The notes under the pieces are model-generated. The model was not told the DNA's origin and did no database searches. It saw only the letters and a list, made by a program, of their open reading frames with translations. A DNA stretch of 41,553 nt. Source: an uncultured Francisellaceae bacterium (lineage in GTDB: Bacteria > Pseudomonadota > Gammaproteobacteria > Francisellales > CACEW01). Each line of letters begins with the position of its first letter. Position 1 is the first letter of the stretch. Below, piece after piece: positions 17,360 to 29,170 of this stretch. Both the position numbers and the translations under genes were made by a program. The DNA lies in assembly GCA_905612315.1 (NCBI GenBank), contig CAJQSL010000086.1:1-41553 (forward strand). Direction: 5' to 3'.

Positions 17360-20300
17360 CTACTGTCCACGACCGCCACGGAAGCCTTGCGCAACTTCAC
17401 CAAGATCTTGTTTACCTCCACGAGTAGCACCACCATAAGCCTCGGCACTCTTGAAGTCGCGATCTGTCGCTGTTTGCGCAATTTTCTCGCCAGCTTGCAT
17501 ACCTTGCTGCATTGTTTGACCACCAGCTTGAGCGCCCTCTTTGGCCATCTGTTGCCCTGAGCTTTTAAACTCTTGCGATTCTTGCTCACCAAATTTGCTA
17601 CCCTGAATACCAATCCAGCTTAGGACTTTTTCAGGTATCACATAAATGGTAGAGAAACACTTATTAAATGCCATTGTTATAAACGTTGCATACATCATTA
17701 TCATAAATGCTGACATAATCCCTGCCGCTGTAATACTAGCATTAGTCTCTGACCCACTGGCAAAATTAGCCATACCAAGTATTTCTTGTGAAATATAATG
17801 AAACCCTACTGCAGAGAAATGAATAACCACATAGGTAAGCACAATACCGCACAATAAACCAATAATTAGTAATGCCGGCATCAAAAATACATTAAGCAAC
17901 ATCTTCACTGCTTGTTCTGCATAACCCCAAATTTTATGCCCATCTGGGTGAATCATAACACTTACGACGACAGGTGCTGCCGCCAAAGCCTCTAACACTA
18001 GCAACAGCCAAGCAACCTTACCCGCCCAGAATAAAATATAAGGGGTAATAGGAATTATAATTGCGAACATAATCCCAGTTGTGAACAATGATGTTAGTAT
18101 GAAAAATAAAATAGGTAGCCACATCATACTTTGAGAGATTTGAGCCAACCCAAGTAGAAGGCCAAACTGTAGTTTAATCTCTTTAGATTTCACAAACGCT
18201 TGACCTATTCCACTCCAACCCCACTCTAAATACTTAGTCTGTATCGTTGTTGACTCTGCCGTAGCATGATCAATAATTGATTTATATTTATCCATAAAAT
18301 CATTATAAACACCAGTCATGATGTTTAAAACACCTGAGATAATATTCACCCCAACAGTTTGTACCTGCTGAATCATGCTAAAGTGTTTCGCCAATAAGTT
18401 ACTGTAAACCCCCTCGCCAGATGAACTTTCTAATAAACCAATTTGGTAGATCTGCCCTAAAAGACCTTGTGTTAAAGCAGCACAATTATCTCCGTTACAC
18501 CTAGTGCTACCAGTTAAAGTTTCCATCCACAAATCATTATCCTCTCCAGAACCTCCAGTATTATGCTGATGCGCGGTTGGGCTATTATCTCCACTAAATG
18601 AACCAAAAAGCGGGGACTTATTAACTAACAACCCATTAAAAATACTCCCCAACAAACCAGATTTTTGTAGATAATACATAGGGTTTGCTCTTGGAATGTA
18701 GTTTTGTGGTGTTCCGGAGCCAGAAGTACTTCCAGATGTAGCAGGCAGCAACATTCCAGCTTGATTTAAAAACTCTAAAGCTGCAGATATTCTGCCATAA
18801 TTATCTGTAGCAACTGTACTTTCGCCAAACAGTTTACTACAACTCCTACCGCTACTTTTACATTCCATATTAAAATAAATACTGAAATATTCTTTTAGAT
18901 TACCGTAAATTGGATTTTCTAAGCCTTGTAATAAATGCAAAGTTTTATCAGATTCGGCAGACGGTTTTCCTGATATAGGTGCTGAGGTCTCATAAGCTTT
19001 TTTAAATTCAGGTGAACTAAAATCACCCGCAACACCAGATGAAAAGTTAATATCTATTATATTTTGATCTTTAAGTGCACTCGAAACTGCATCCCCAAAA
19101 CCAGAAACAGAAACAGGAGTAGTAGGAATCAAACCAGTAGAGTCAACAGCAAACTGCTCAAACACACCACTAGCAGATAAAACTTTACCTGTTATTTGAT
19201 CGGCAATATCACCATCAACCAAAAGATCCAAATCTTTAATTAACTCATTTACTTTCTGTGAATTCTTAGCGAACTGCTGGTCAATTTCAATATAGTGCCA
19301 GTTAGCATGCCACCAACTGAAATATTGGCAATCAGATGCATTGTCAACAAAACCTGCAGTTGGAGTATCAGACCCACTTACAGATGACTTTATTGATGGA
19401 CAATAAAGCTGGCCACTCGTGCTAAAATCAGCACCAGAGGTAAGTTTATTAACTATATAATCTGTAATTGAACCTTTTTCGCCTATTAAATTATTACAAC
19501 TAATACCGTCTGAACCATCAACAACACAACCGCTAGTTTTCTTATTTGTATAAATATAACTAGCTATTCCGGATGCCATAGCATTAACCCATGGAAACGC
19601 AGCCTCAAGACTTCCCGCCCCTGGAGCATTATGATTAATAGTTACATTAACATTTAAATTATCTAATTTAATAGCATTTATATGTTTGTTATCAGCACTC
19701 TCAACAACACTATAATCATAATTACCGCCCTGACCTAGCTGTTTTAATACATCGTCACAACTAGCATTTCCGCCACATGCTGAACTATTTTTTATAAGGT
19801 CATCCAATTGCTGATTATAAGCAGCTACCCCACTTGTGTAATCTCCCGAATTTAGCATATGTCCAAAAATAAGCTTTTGAACTACTAAGTTTGCAAAGTC
19901 TGTCGCTAATTTCTGATTATTTTGATAATTAATAGTGGGTATAGATTCGCCACTTGAATAAATATGATAATTAACATTTGTCCATAAAAAATTAGCAAAC
20001 AAAATACTTGAAAACACTATTTTAAATACAATAAATTGCATAGTGTTAAAACCTGTAGCCAGGGGTATTGAAAACATTGTCCCAACTACCATCCTAATTG
20101 GAATCCAGTAGGAGTCCCACTCTCTACCCAAAAAAGCACCATCACGCGCAGTATTAATAGTACCTGCAAAGAAAGTCCAGAACAAATAAATCATAATCAT
20201 GGAGAAAATCCCCATGCTAAAATCACGGAATAAATGCGGCAAAATTAAAGAGTTAATATCAGCAGCACTGCTTTGCCAATTATCAATCCAAACCCCAAAT

Positions 20301-20362
20301 AAATTATGCAACATAATTATTGAGTAATCATTCTGATTTGCAAATCCATCAAAAACTGCCAT
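17360..20362 (-). CDS. dotA: DotA/TraY-family inner-membrane protein of the Dot/Icm type IVB secretion system
   Basis: The 1000-residue size and layout match DotA. Near the N-terminus are membrane segments FSMGIFSMIMIYLFWTFF (48-65) and about 88-130. Between the first two is TINTARDGAFLGREWDSYWIPIR, a DotA/TraY signature. A long Ser/Gly/Asn-rich domain (about 135-690), presumably periplasmic, follows. Then come several membrane helices (about 730-940) including the VMIHPDGHKIWGYAEQAVKMLLNVFL segment typical of the family. The tail is Gln/Gly/Ala-rich and cytosolic-looking. DotA is essential for effector export in Legionella. AAGGAAG sits eight bases before the ATG. The gene follows the IcmX-like gene by 44 bases. 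Unlike in Legionella and Coxiella, icmV and icmW are not adjacent here. Confidence 0.9.
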   Translation of the reverse strand: MAVFDGFANQNDYSIIMLHNLFGVWIDNWQSSAADINSLILPHLFRDFSMGIFSMIMIYLFWTFFAGTINTARDGAFLGREWDSYWIPIRMVVGTMFSIPLATGFNTMQFIVFKIVFSSILFANFLWTNVNYHIYSSGESIPTINYQNNQKLATDFANLVVQKLIFGHMLNSGDYTSGVAAYNQQLDDLIKNSSACGGNASCDDVLKQLGQGGNYDYSVVESADNKHINAIKLDNLNVNVTINHNAPGAGSLEAAFPWVNAMASGIASYIYTNKKTSGCVVDGSDGISCNNLIGEKGSITDYIVNKLTSGADFSTSGQLYCPSIKSSVSGSDTPTAGFVDNASDCQYFSWWHANWHYIEIDQQFAKNSQKVNELIKDLDLLVDGDIADQITGKVLSASGVFEQFAVDSTGLIPTTPVSVSGFGDAVSSALKDQNIIDINFSSGVAGDFSSPEFKKAYETSAPISGKPSAESDKTLHLLQGLENPIYGNLKEYFSIYFNMECKSSGRSCSKLFGESTVATDNYGRISAALEFLNQAGMLLPATSGSTSGSGTPQNYIPRANPMYYLQKSGLLGSIFNGLLVNKSPLFGSFSGDNSPTAHQHNTGGSGEDNDLWMETLTGSTRCNGDNCAALTQGLLGQIYQIGLLESSSGEGVYSNLLAKHFSMIQQVQTVGVNIISGVLNIMTGVYNDFMDKYKSIIDHATAESTTIQTKYLEWGWSGIGQAFVKSKEIKLQFGLLLGLAQISQSMMWLPILFFILTSLFTTGIMFAIIIPITPYILFWAGKVAWLLLVLEALAAAPVVVSVMIHPDGHKIWGYAEQAVKMLLNVFLMPALLIIGLLCGIVLTYVVIHFSAVGFHYISQEILGMANFASGSETNASITAAGIMSAFMIMMYATFITMAFNKCFSTIYVIPEKVLSWIGIQGSKFGEQESQEFKSSGQQMAKEGAQAGGQTMQQGMQAGEKIAQTATDRDFKSAEAYGGATRGGKQDLGEVAQGFRGGRGQ

Positions 20363-20406
20363 AACTTATACTTCCTTTGTTTTAACTACCTATAATTTAT
20401 AAATTA

Positions 20407-21297
20407 TTAATTTGTTTTAACTAATGCTTTGTGAATCTTACGCAATTGATATAACTGCGCATTTTGAGCGGCGTTATTATTAACTACTAGAACATCTAAT
20501 AACTGGGTGATTCTACTTAAAGCTTGCACTTGCACTAACTGTAATTTGTATGTCTGTAATGTTAACATCGTATTTAATCTAGAAGCTTGTAATGCTGATG
20601 CATTAGGTATAGATTTACCAAGCCCCAAATTTAAAGGGTATGTTAAAGAACCATCTAAACCGGATTGATTTGCTGCTAATAAACTATACTTTATACTTTT
20701 ATCATTAGTTAAGTTATCAGCAAACTGCATCATCTGATTGTCACTTAAAGATGAATCCTGTGATTTACTTTGATCTACGAAGACCTGCCAAGCCGGGAAT
20801 GGCTTTTTAGGATATTTTGATTTGGACTCCATCTTAACATAATTATTCCAATAATCTTTTTGATTATCATTAACTTTATCTAACTTATCATCCATCTTTG
20901 ATAAAGTATCTTGCGAGCTTGATACGTTTTTATTAATTTGATCTAAAGAACTTTTGATAGAATTTAAAATAGTTATAATCGAACTTGAAGCAGGATCAAT
21001 TTTTGGACTATCTCCAGAGGTATCAGCAGATTTTATTTTGACATCTGCTGTGCCAGCCTTTGATTTTGAAGCATCATTTGACAAATCATCCTTTTGTGGC
21101 CAACTATAATGTATATCTGAATTACTACCTGAGCCATAAGCCATATTAGCAGCCATTGCATTTTTCATACAAAAACAACCAAAAATAACACTCAAGCAAG
21201 AAATAGAAGTTAATAGGGTAGATAAAAACCTACGTTTATATCCTATCACTTTATTTCTTAACCTTAATATAGATGTATTTCCAATAACAATATTCAT
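20407..21297 (-). CDS. Exported protein, tentatively IcmX-like, upstream of dotA
   Basis: An ATG at 21297 with AAAAGGAG six bases upstream is the best start (296 residues); a TTG at 21303 is less likely. A basic N-terminal stretch and the hydrophobic segment FLSTLLTSISCLSVIFGCF ending near NAMA form a signal peptide or anchor. A disordered Ser/Asp/Lys region comes next, then a helical stretch (IITILNSIKSSLDQINKNVSSSQDTLSKMDDKLD) that looks like coiled coil. The C-terminal helical part ends QALSRITQLLDVLVV. IcmX is a periplasmic Dot/Icm component next to dotA in related bacteria, so position and export signal suggest IcmX. Sequence similarity is not evident enough to be sure, and it is shorter than Legionella IcmX. 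Confidence 0.6.
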   Translation of the reverse strand: MNIVIGNTSILRLRNKVIGYKRRFLSTLLTSISCLSVIFGCFCMKNAMAANMAYGSGSNSDIHYSWPQKDDLSNDASKSKAGTADVKIKSADTSGDSPKIDPASSSIITILNSIKSSLDQINKNVSSSQDTLSKMDDKLDKVNDNQKDYWNNYVKMESKSKYPKKPFPAWQVFVDQSKSQDSSLSDNQMMQFADNLTNDKSIKYSLLAANQSGLDGSLTYPLNLGLGKSIPNASALQASRLNTMLTLQTYKLQLVQVQALSRITQLLDVLVVNNNAAQNAQLYQLRKIHKALVKTN

Positions 21298-21759
21298 AAA
21301 CAACTCCTTTTAAAAGCTAAAAATAGTCCCTAGGTTAGCCATAAATCAATAAAAAACCTAAAGAAAACATACCGTTAACTAACTCACATAAAAATATACT
21401 GGGGGAATTCTGACATAAAATCTACTAGTTTTCAAGGTTATGACAAGATCCTTTCGTAATGATTACAATCTTTATCTAAAATAAAGCTAGCGTTTTACTG
21501 TAAGCATATTAAGATAATAGATCTTTAAGGTATAAAAAAATAATAATTATGTTGTATTTATTTTTGTTACAAAAAGCTATACAATTTGTATATATCAAGC
21601 TAAAATACAAAAATATAGATAAAAATATTTCAACTTATCGATTTTTACAAATTGATACGTGCTAAGCACAAAATTGATTTGAGATAGCCTTGAAATGATG
21701 GCAGTCGATGTTTTAATTTTTTTCTATATTTAGCAATATAATCTGGGATAAATATAAAT
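21298..21759. other. Intergenic region between the dotA operon and zipA
   Basis: A 462-base gap between divergent genes, strongly AT-rich. It must hold the promoters of both transcription units, but I could not assign convincing -35/-10 pairs or a known regulator site. The zipA-proximal part (about 21631-21718) holds one copy of the repeat also found before tyrS. No ORF worth calling. Confidence 0.7.
21631..21718. repeat. Diverged repeat element upstream of zipA
   Basis: Shares the ordered blocks CAA-CTATCG-TTTTT, ATACGTGCTAAG, CACAA-ATTG, TTGAAA and GGC-GTCG-T-TTTT with 24634-24735 upstream of tyrS. GTGCTAAGCAC can form a small hairpin. It probably belongs to the same broad family as the element at 14661-14742. 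Confidence 0.55.
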
Positions 21760-22518
21760 ATGACTATACTAGGATACATAATATACGCATTTGGAATACT
21801 ACTTATTTTTGGCTTAACTTATCTTGCCATCCAGCAAATAAAGCGGCAAAAACAGCCCAAACATCCTAATCAATATAACCTACCACCTGAGTTAAATAAT
21901 CTAGAGGCAGATCATTGGCTTGATTTAGAACATGCTGAACAAATAAACACTCAGGCTAATAATCAAATAAAACCAGAACCAAAAATAAAACCTGAGCCAA
22001 ACATAAACCTAGCAGATAACAAAACCTATACACCTAGCACATCAAGTAATTCAAATAATAATACAAATTGGTCACAACGCTTTAAAAATCCCTTTAATTT
22101 AAATATAAAAAATAAGCCAAAATCTAATTACATAGCATATTATTTAATAGCCCCTCCGACCCATAGCTATCCTCTTATTTCATTAAAAAGGATTCTAAAC
22201 CAATGCGGTTTAGATAATAACGACTCTATTTTTATAGCTAATAATACTGAAGATAATTCACCAGGTAATTCATCAGATTATTTATTTGAAGTAGTTAATG
22301 CGCATGAGTCAGGCAAGTTTGATTTTAAAGCATACTCAAATAATGACATTAGAGGCATTGTTTTTATTTTAAATCCAAAAAATTATTCAGGCGATTCTTT
22401 CAGTAAAATGCTTAGTGTTATGCATGAAGTGCAAACTAAACTTGGTGGAGAACTATTAGATGAATACCAAAAGCCAATAAGTGACACTCATCTTAACAAA
22501 GTGTATGATACTTTATAA
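21760..22518 (+). CDS. zipA: Cell division protein ZipA
   Basis: FtsZ-anchoring division protein of gammaproteobacteria. A single N-terminal membrane helix (IIYAFGILLIFGLTYLAI, about 6-23) comes first. A charged and Pro/Asn-rich linker follows, with repeats of the type KPEPKIKPEPNI. The C-terminal domain (about 125-250) with LFEVVNAHESGKFD, FILNPKNYSGDSF and MLSVMHEVQTKLGGELLDE resembles the ZipA FtsZ-binding domain. The position directly before ligA, conserved in many gammaproteobacteria, is strong support. The linker is shorter than in E. coli (252 against 328 residues). The gap to ligA is 37 bases, so the two genes are probably co-transcribed. Confidence 0.9.
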   Translation: MTILGYIIYAFGILLIFGLTYLAIQQIKRQKQPKHPNQYNLPPELNNLEADHWLDLEHAEQINTQANNQIKPEPKIKPEPNINLADNKTYTPSTSSNSNNNTNWSQRFKNPFNLNIKNKPKSNYIAYYLIAPPTHSYPLISLKRILNQCGLDNNDSIFIANNTEDNSPGNSSDYLFEVVNAHESGKFDFKAYSNNDIRGIVFILNPKNYSGDSFSKMLSVMHEVQTKLGGELLDEYQKPISDTHLNKVYDTL

Positions 22519-22549
22519 TTAATATTATAAAATATATGTCATCGCTTAA

Positions 22550-24604
<2,055 letters not shown>

Positions 24605-24633
24605 AATTTTCATACAATATAGACAAACCATTT

Positions 24634-24735
24634 CAATCTATCGTTTTTTATTAACCAATACGTGCTAAGTGCCACGCACTAAACACAAGATTGCTTAGCT
24701 AATTGCTTGAAAAGCGGCGATCGGTATTTTGATTT
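24634..24735. repeat. Diverged repeat element upstream of tyrS
   Basis: Second copy of the element before zipA. It also contains a longer GTGCTAAGTGCCACGCAC hairpin-like block and AGATTGCTTAGC, which links it to the element before ubiE. Confidence 0.55.
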
Positions 24736-24770
24736 GTATATAAATAAACATAATATTGGCGCAAAAAAAT

Positions 24771-25994
24771 ATGACTTCAAATTCATCATTTAAATCTCCT
24801 AAAGAGCAATTACAAATTATCCGAAAAGGCTTAGACACCTTAATAAATGAGGAAATGTTACTTAAGAAGCTTGAAGAAAAACGCCCTCTTCGCGTCAAAT
24901 TTGGGATGGACCCAACAGCATGTGATTTACACATTGGCCACACTGTAGTACTAAACAAATTAAAACAACTACAAGATCTAGGTCATGAAATTTTGTTTCT
25001 AATTGGGGATTTTACCGCCCAAATTGGTGACCCAACTGGCAAAAATGCAACTCGCAAGAATTTATCTAAAGAAGAAGTTGCAAAAAATGCAACAACTTAT
25101 ACTAACCAAGTTTTTAAAATATTAGATAAAGATAAAACCAAAGTTTTATATAACAGCGAATGGCTAAATAAACTAAGTGCTATAGATATGATAAAACTTG
25201 CAGCAAGCTCAACTGTTGCCAGAATGCTTGAGCGAGATGATTTCTCAAAAAGATATAAATCTAATCAACCAATTGCAATTCATGAATTTATTTATCCATT
25301 AGTTCAAGGTTTTGATTCAGTACACATGAAAGCTGATATAGAACTCGGCGGCACAGATCAAACTTTTAACTTATTAATGGGCCGAGAATTACAAAAGCAG
25401 CATAATCAAGCACCGCAAGTTGTTATGACATTGCCTTTATTAGAAGGCTTAGATGGCGTTAAAAAAATGTCTAAATCTCTAAATAATTATATTGGTATCG
25501 ATGAGCCTTTTGATGAGATTTTCGGCAAAGTTATGTCAGTAAGTGATGATCTTATGTGGCGCTACTTTGATTTAATCAGTGCCAAATCCCCTGCCGAGAT
25601 AAAAGAACTTAAACAAAAAGCTCAAGCGGGTGAAAACCCAAGAAATATCAAAATTATGCTAGCAAAAGAGATTGTCGCACGATTTTATGATAAAGATTCT
25701 GCTGATAAAGCTGAAAATAATTTTATTGCAAGATTCCAGAAAAAACTAATTCCGGATGAGATTCCTGAAAAATCCATTAAATTAGAATCAGGTGATAATA
25801 CTATAGGATTAGCTAATGCTCTTAAACAAGCAGGCTTAGTTACGAGCACCAGTGATGGATTTCGTATGATTCAACAAGGAGCAGTTAAAATTGATGAAAT
25901 TAAAATATCTGAGCGTAACTTTGTGCTGGAGAAAGGTAAAAGTTATTTGTGTCAGGTTGGGAAGCGCAGGATCGCAAAGGTTATTTTAAATTAA
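24771..25994 (+). CDS. tyrS: Tyrosyl-tRNA synthetase
   Basis: Class I aminoacyl-tRNA synthetase charging tRNA-Tyr. From the ATG at 24771 it has 407 residues; a TTG at 24756 in frame is an alternative, and neither has a clear ribosome site. The HIGH-type motif is LHIGH (about 53-57). [16 protein letters not shown], the tyrosine-binding [17 protein letters not shown] segment and KMSKS (230-234) are present, along with a C-terminal S4-like RNA-binding domain (about 340-407, [21 protein letters not shown]). The length and [18 protein letters not shown] start match the TyrZ-like form found in many proteobacteria. Preceded by a repeat element and apparently transcribed on its own. Confidence 0.96.
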   Translation: MTSNSSFKSPKEQLQIIRKGLDTLINEEMLLKKLEEKRPLRVKFGMDPTACDLHIGHTVVLNKLKQLQDLGHEILFLIGDFTAQIGDPTGKNATRKNLSKEEVAKNATTYTNQVFKILDKDKTKVLYNSEWLNKLSAIDMIKLAASSTVARMLERDDFSKRYKSNQPIAIHEFIYPLVQGFDSVHMKADIELGGTDQTFNLLMGRELQKQHNQAPQVVMTLPLLEGLDGVKKMSKSLNNYIGIDEPFDEIFGKVMSVSDDLMWRYFDLISAKSPAEIKELKQKAQAGENPRNIKIMLAKEIVARFYDKDSADKAENNFIARFQKKLIPDEIPEKSIKLESGDNTIGLANALKQAGLVTSTSDGFRMIQQGAVKIDEIKISERNFVLEKGKSYLCQVGKRRIAKVILN

Positions 25995-26020
25995 TCTTTA
26001 GTACAAACATTTCAGAGATT

Positions 26021-26074
26021 ATGGACAATACAGACAACACAGACAACACAGACAATAAAGACAAACAAATATAA
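26021..26074 (+). repeat. Short 9-bp tandem repeat forming a 17-codon mini-ORF
   Basis: About four copies of a GACAA(C/T)ACA unit begin with ATG at 26021 and read MDNTDNTDNTDNKDKQI before TAA. No ribosome site is visible, so translation is doubtful. It lies in the gap between tyrS and hfq. Confidence 0.6.
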
Positions 26075-26232
26075 CGTAAAAATAGTCATTTCTTTATAAT
26101 TAGAAAATAATATTGGCATTATAGCAACTTTATGCTTAGAATTCACAAAGCTTAATTTTAACCATAGATTATTTTGTTATTATTTTTCAAAATTAGTTGT
26201 TACATTTAATACAATAAAGAGAGGTGCTACTG

Positions 26233-26487
26233 ATGTCGAAAGGCCCAGCATTACAAGACCCGTTTTTAAATACTTTAAGAAAAGAGCACTCTAGTGTTTC
26301 TATTTTTCTTATGAATGGCATTAAACTTCAAGGACAGATCGAATCTTTTGATCAGTTTGTTGTTGTTCTTAGAAACAATAATATTAATCAAATGGTTTAT
26401 AAACATGCGATTTCCACTATTGTTCCTGCAACTGCTGTTAAGCTTCCTTCATATGATGAAGAAAAGAAAGCTGAAGATAAAAAGTAA
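26233..26487 (+). CDS. hfq: RNA chaperone Hfq
   Basis: Hexameric Sm-like protein pairing small RNAs with mRNAs. The ATG at 26233 has AGAGAGG about eight bases upstream and gives [19 protein letters not shown], the usual Hfq start; an in-frame GTG at 26224 falls inside the ribosome site. Sm1 ([26 protein letters not shown]) and Sm2 ([12 protein letters not shown]) are intact, with the proximal-face KH pair. The tail is short and Lys/Glu-rich (84 residues in total). It heads hfq-hflX-hflK-hflC as in E. coli, but tyrS rather than miaA is upstream. Confidence 0.97.
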   Translation: MSKGPALQDPFLNTLRKEHSSVSIFLMNGIKLQGQIESFDQFVVVLRNNNINQMVYKHAISTIVPATAVKLPSYDEEKKAEDKK

Positions 26488-26581
26488 TATTAAAAATAAT
26501 TTTAGAAATAATTATAATTGACTTATATGAAAAATAATTCTCTAATAGCTGAATATTATTTAAACACACCACATTTATCTT

Positions 26582-27889
26582 ATGTTTGATCGCCCTGAAC
26601 TTGGTGAACGATGCGCCATCGTTCATATTGATTTTAAATCTAGACAAATCGCATCCCTCGAAGAATCTGATCTCGAAGAATTCAAAGCTTTAGTAAACTC
26701 AACTGATGCCGAAATTATTAATATTTTAACTGGCTCCAAAGATAAACCTAGTGCCAAATTTTTTATAGGCACTGGAAAGCTTGATGAGCTGAAAGTTATT
26801 GTCAAATCCCAAAAAATAGAGCTGATTTTATTTAATCACAAACTAACCCCCTCACAACAAAGAAATATAGAAAAAGAGCTAGAATGTAGAGTACTTGATA
26901 GAACGGGATTAATTCTTGATATATTCGCACAAAGAGCCAGGACTTTTGAAGGCAAACTTCAAGTTGAACTAGCGCAATTAAGTTATATGGCGACAAGATT
27001 GGTTCGCGGTTGGACTCACCTTGAGCGCCAAAAAGGTGGTATTGGTTTAAGAGGCCCTGGGGAGAAACAATTAGAATTAGATAAACGAATGTTAAATTTG
27101 CGCATCAAGCAAATAAAAAAAGGCTTAACTAAAGTTAAAAATAGACGAGAGATGAGTAGAAATAGTAGAAAAAAAAGTCATATTCAGACCATATCTTTAG
27201 TTGGCTATACTAACGCTGGCAAGTCAACTTTATTTAATGCTCTTACAAATGCACATATTTATGTGGCTGATAAACTTTTTGCAACCTTAGACCCAACCTT
27301 AAGAAAGCTAGATATCCCTCAATTTGGTGAAGTTATTCTAGCTGACACGGTAGGATTTATAAAAAACCTGCCGCACCAGTTAGTTGAATCGTTTCAGGCA
27401 ACGTTAGAGGAAACTCAAGAAGCTGATTTAATTTTACATGTTATAGATTGTGCTGATAAAAATCGGGATGAGCATATTCAAGCGGTCAATGAAGTTTTGG
27501 CTGAGCTTGAAACTCAAGATATTCCAAAATTATGCATCTATAACAAAATTGATCAGTTAGATAATCCGAATATTTCTGAACCAAGGATAGATTATAGTGA
27601 TAAAAATATTCCATCAAAAGTTTGGCTAAGCGCTGCAAATAAAAATGGTTTTGATGAGCTTTTTGAGGCTATTGCCCTTTTGCTTAAGCCAAACAGATTC
27701 AAAGAGACTTTAAGCCTTAGCCCTAAATATGGAGCATTAAGATCTGATTTATTTAAGAACCAATGTGTGATTAATGAGAGTGTAGATGCTGAGGGCAATA
27801 TGATTTTAGATGTTATTATAGACCATATTGACCTGCAGCAGCTTAATAAAAAATACAAAATTAATCTGGAAGATTTTATTAAAAATTAA
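26582..27889 (+). CDS. hflX: Ribosome-associated GTPase HflX
   Basis: GTPase that binds the 50S subunit and splits stalled or hibernating ribosomes. Length (435 residues) is normal. The N-terminal HflX domain contains FFIGTGKLDEL and DRTGLILDIFAQRARTFEGKLQVELAQL, then the Gly-rich GGIGLRGPGEKQLE loop. The G domain shows G1 GYTNAGKST (208-216), G3 DTVGFIKNLP (255 onward), G4 NKID and SAANKNG near the G5 position. Lies 94 bases after hfq and 84 bases before hflK. No clear ribosome site at its ATG. Confidence 0.97.
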   Translation: MFDRPELGERCAIVHIDFKSRQIASLEESDLEEFKALVNSTDAEIINILTGSKDKPSAKFFIGTGKLDELKVIVKSQKIELILFNHKLTPSQQRNIEKELECRVLDRTGLILDIFAQRARTFEGKLQVELAQLSYMATRLVRGWTHLERQKGGIGLRGPGEKQLELDKRMLNLRIKQIKKGLTKVKNRREMSRNSRKKSHIQTISLVGYTNAGKSTLFNALTNAHIYVADKLFATLDPTLRKLDIPQFGEVILADTVGFIKNLPHQLVESFQATLEETQEADLILHVIDCADKNRDEHIQAVNEVLAELETQDIPKLCIYNKIDQLDNPNISEPRIDYSDKNIPSKVWLSAANKNGFDELFEAIALLLKPNRFKETLSLSPKYGALRSDLFKNQCVINESVDAEGNMILDVIIDHIDLQQLNKKYKINLEDFIKN

Positions 27890-27973
27890 AACTACAATAA
27901 AATAAATCTATGTGCTAGTATATTTGGTAGCTAATTATAAATAAAATATAAAATAGATTAAGTGGAGTGATAA

Positions 27974-29170
27974 ATGGGCTGGAAACCTGCCTATAACCAA
28001 AAAAGATCAGATGATCAGGGCCCGCCTGACATTGAAGATCTTTTCAAAAGAATGTTCTCTGGCAAGAAAAAAAGTTCTAATAAATTTAAATCAGGTAGCT
28101 CTGGAGGATCTGGCAAATCAGATAACTCGGATATATCTGAAGGAAAATTCTGGTTTGCAGTATTAGTATCTATAGCCGTTGTTATCATAATTTGGGCATT
28201 ATCTGGAATATTCACAGTTCAACAATATGAACAAGGTGTAATCTTAAGATTTGGCAAATATAACCGTACAGTAAGCCCTGGTGTGCATTGGATGGCTCGA
28301 TTCGCCGAGACCAAATATGTACTAAATATTCAACAACAAAATAACTTTCCTTGGCAGCTGCAACCTATGCTAACAGAGCCTACTCAAACTAAAAAATCTG
28401 GCAGCAAACAATCGCAATTAGTAGATGTCTCTTTTAATATTCAATGGAAAATAAATAATCTAAAAGATTTCTTATTTAATGTTGATAATCCTCAAGCGAG
28501 CTTAAAAGAAAGTATTGATAGTGCCATCAGGCAAGTTATAGGGCAAACATCTTTTAACCAGATCATCTCAACTAGCAGATCAGACGTGCAAAGCAACGTA
28601 CAGGATGAATTAATTTCTCTTATGAAACGCTATAAAACTGGTATCGAGATTATGTCAGTGAATATGCAAAAAGCCATTCCACCTCAACCTGTAAAAGAAG
28701 CTTTTCAGGATTTGGTAAATGCACCACAAGATCAAGAAACCACTATTAACAAATCTGAGATTTACAAAAGCAACTTAATTCCAGTTGCTGATGGTCAGGC
28801 TCAAAGAATAGTAATTGAATCTCAAGCTAAAAAAGAGAACTTAATCTTAACAGCTAAAGCTAATACAGCTCAATATAAAGCTATTTTAGGAAAATATAAA
28901 ACTGCACCTGTTGTTACTGCTGATAGATTATACTTTGACACTTTACAATCAGTGTTTAGTCACAGTCACTTAATGGTAATAGATGGTGCAGGCAAAGGTG
29001 ATAATAATTTATTTTATATTCCACTAATGCCACATCAAGGAGCTCAAAATGCGTCTACCAGATCATATGCTAGCTCCAGCAGCCAAGATACACACCACAC
29101 GGCTGATAACAGCAGTAATAAATCAACACTAGATCAAGACTACAACCGATGGAGGGTCGCCCAATCATGA
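27974..29170 (+). CDS. hflK: FtsH modulator HflK
   Basis: SPFH/band-7 membrane protein that with HflC cages the FtsH protease at the inner membrane. A cytosolic Gly/Ser/Lys-rich N-terminus precedes one membrane helix (FWFAVLVSIAVVIIIWALSGIF, about 57-78). The SPFH domain with VQQYEQGVILRFGKYNRTVSPGVHW follows, and then a Ser/Thr/His-rich tail. A GGAG ribosome site precedes the ATG. At 398 residues it is close to the E. coli form. Its stop overlaps the hflC start (ATGA), so the pair is translationally coupled. Confidence 0.96.
   Translation: MGWKPAYNQKRSDDQGPPDIEDLFKRMFSGKKKSSNKFKSGSSGGSGKSDNSDISEGKFWFAVLVSIAVVIIIWALSGIFTVQQYEQGVILRFGKYNRTVSPGVHWMARFAETKYVLNIQQQNNFPWQLQPMLTEPTQTKKSGSKQSQLVDVSFNIQWKINNLKDFLFNVDNPQASLKESIDSAIRQVIGQTSFNQIISTSRSDVQSNVQDELISLMKRYKTGIEIMSVNMQKAIPPQPVKEAFQDLVNAPQDQETTINKSEIYKSNLIPVADGQAQRIVIESQAKKENLILTAKANTAQYKAILGKYKTAPVVTADRLYFDTLQSVFSHSHLMVIDGAGKGDNNLFYIPLMPHQGAQNASTRSYASSSSQDTHHTADNSSNKSTLDQDYNRWRVAQS

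Noticed and set aside
17317..17613. 98-codon minus-strand frame overlapping the 3' end of dotA and the next gene's start
   Set aside because: It reads dotA codons out of frame, is composed mostly of Lys, Arg and Val, and has no ribosome site or domain; dotA's own frame is well supported.
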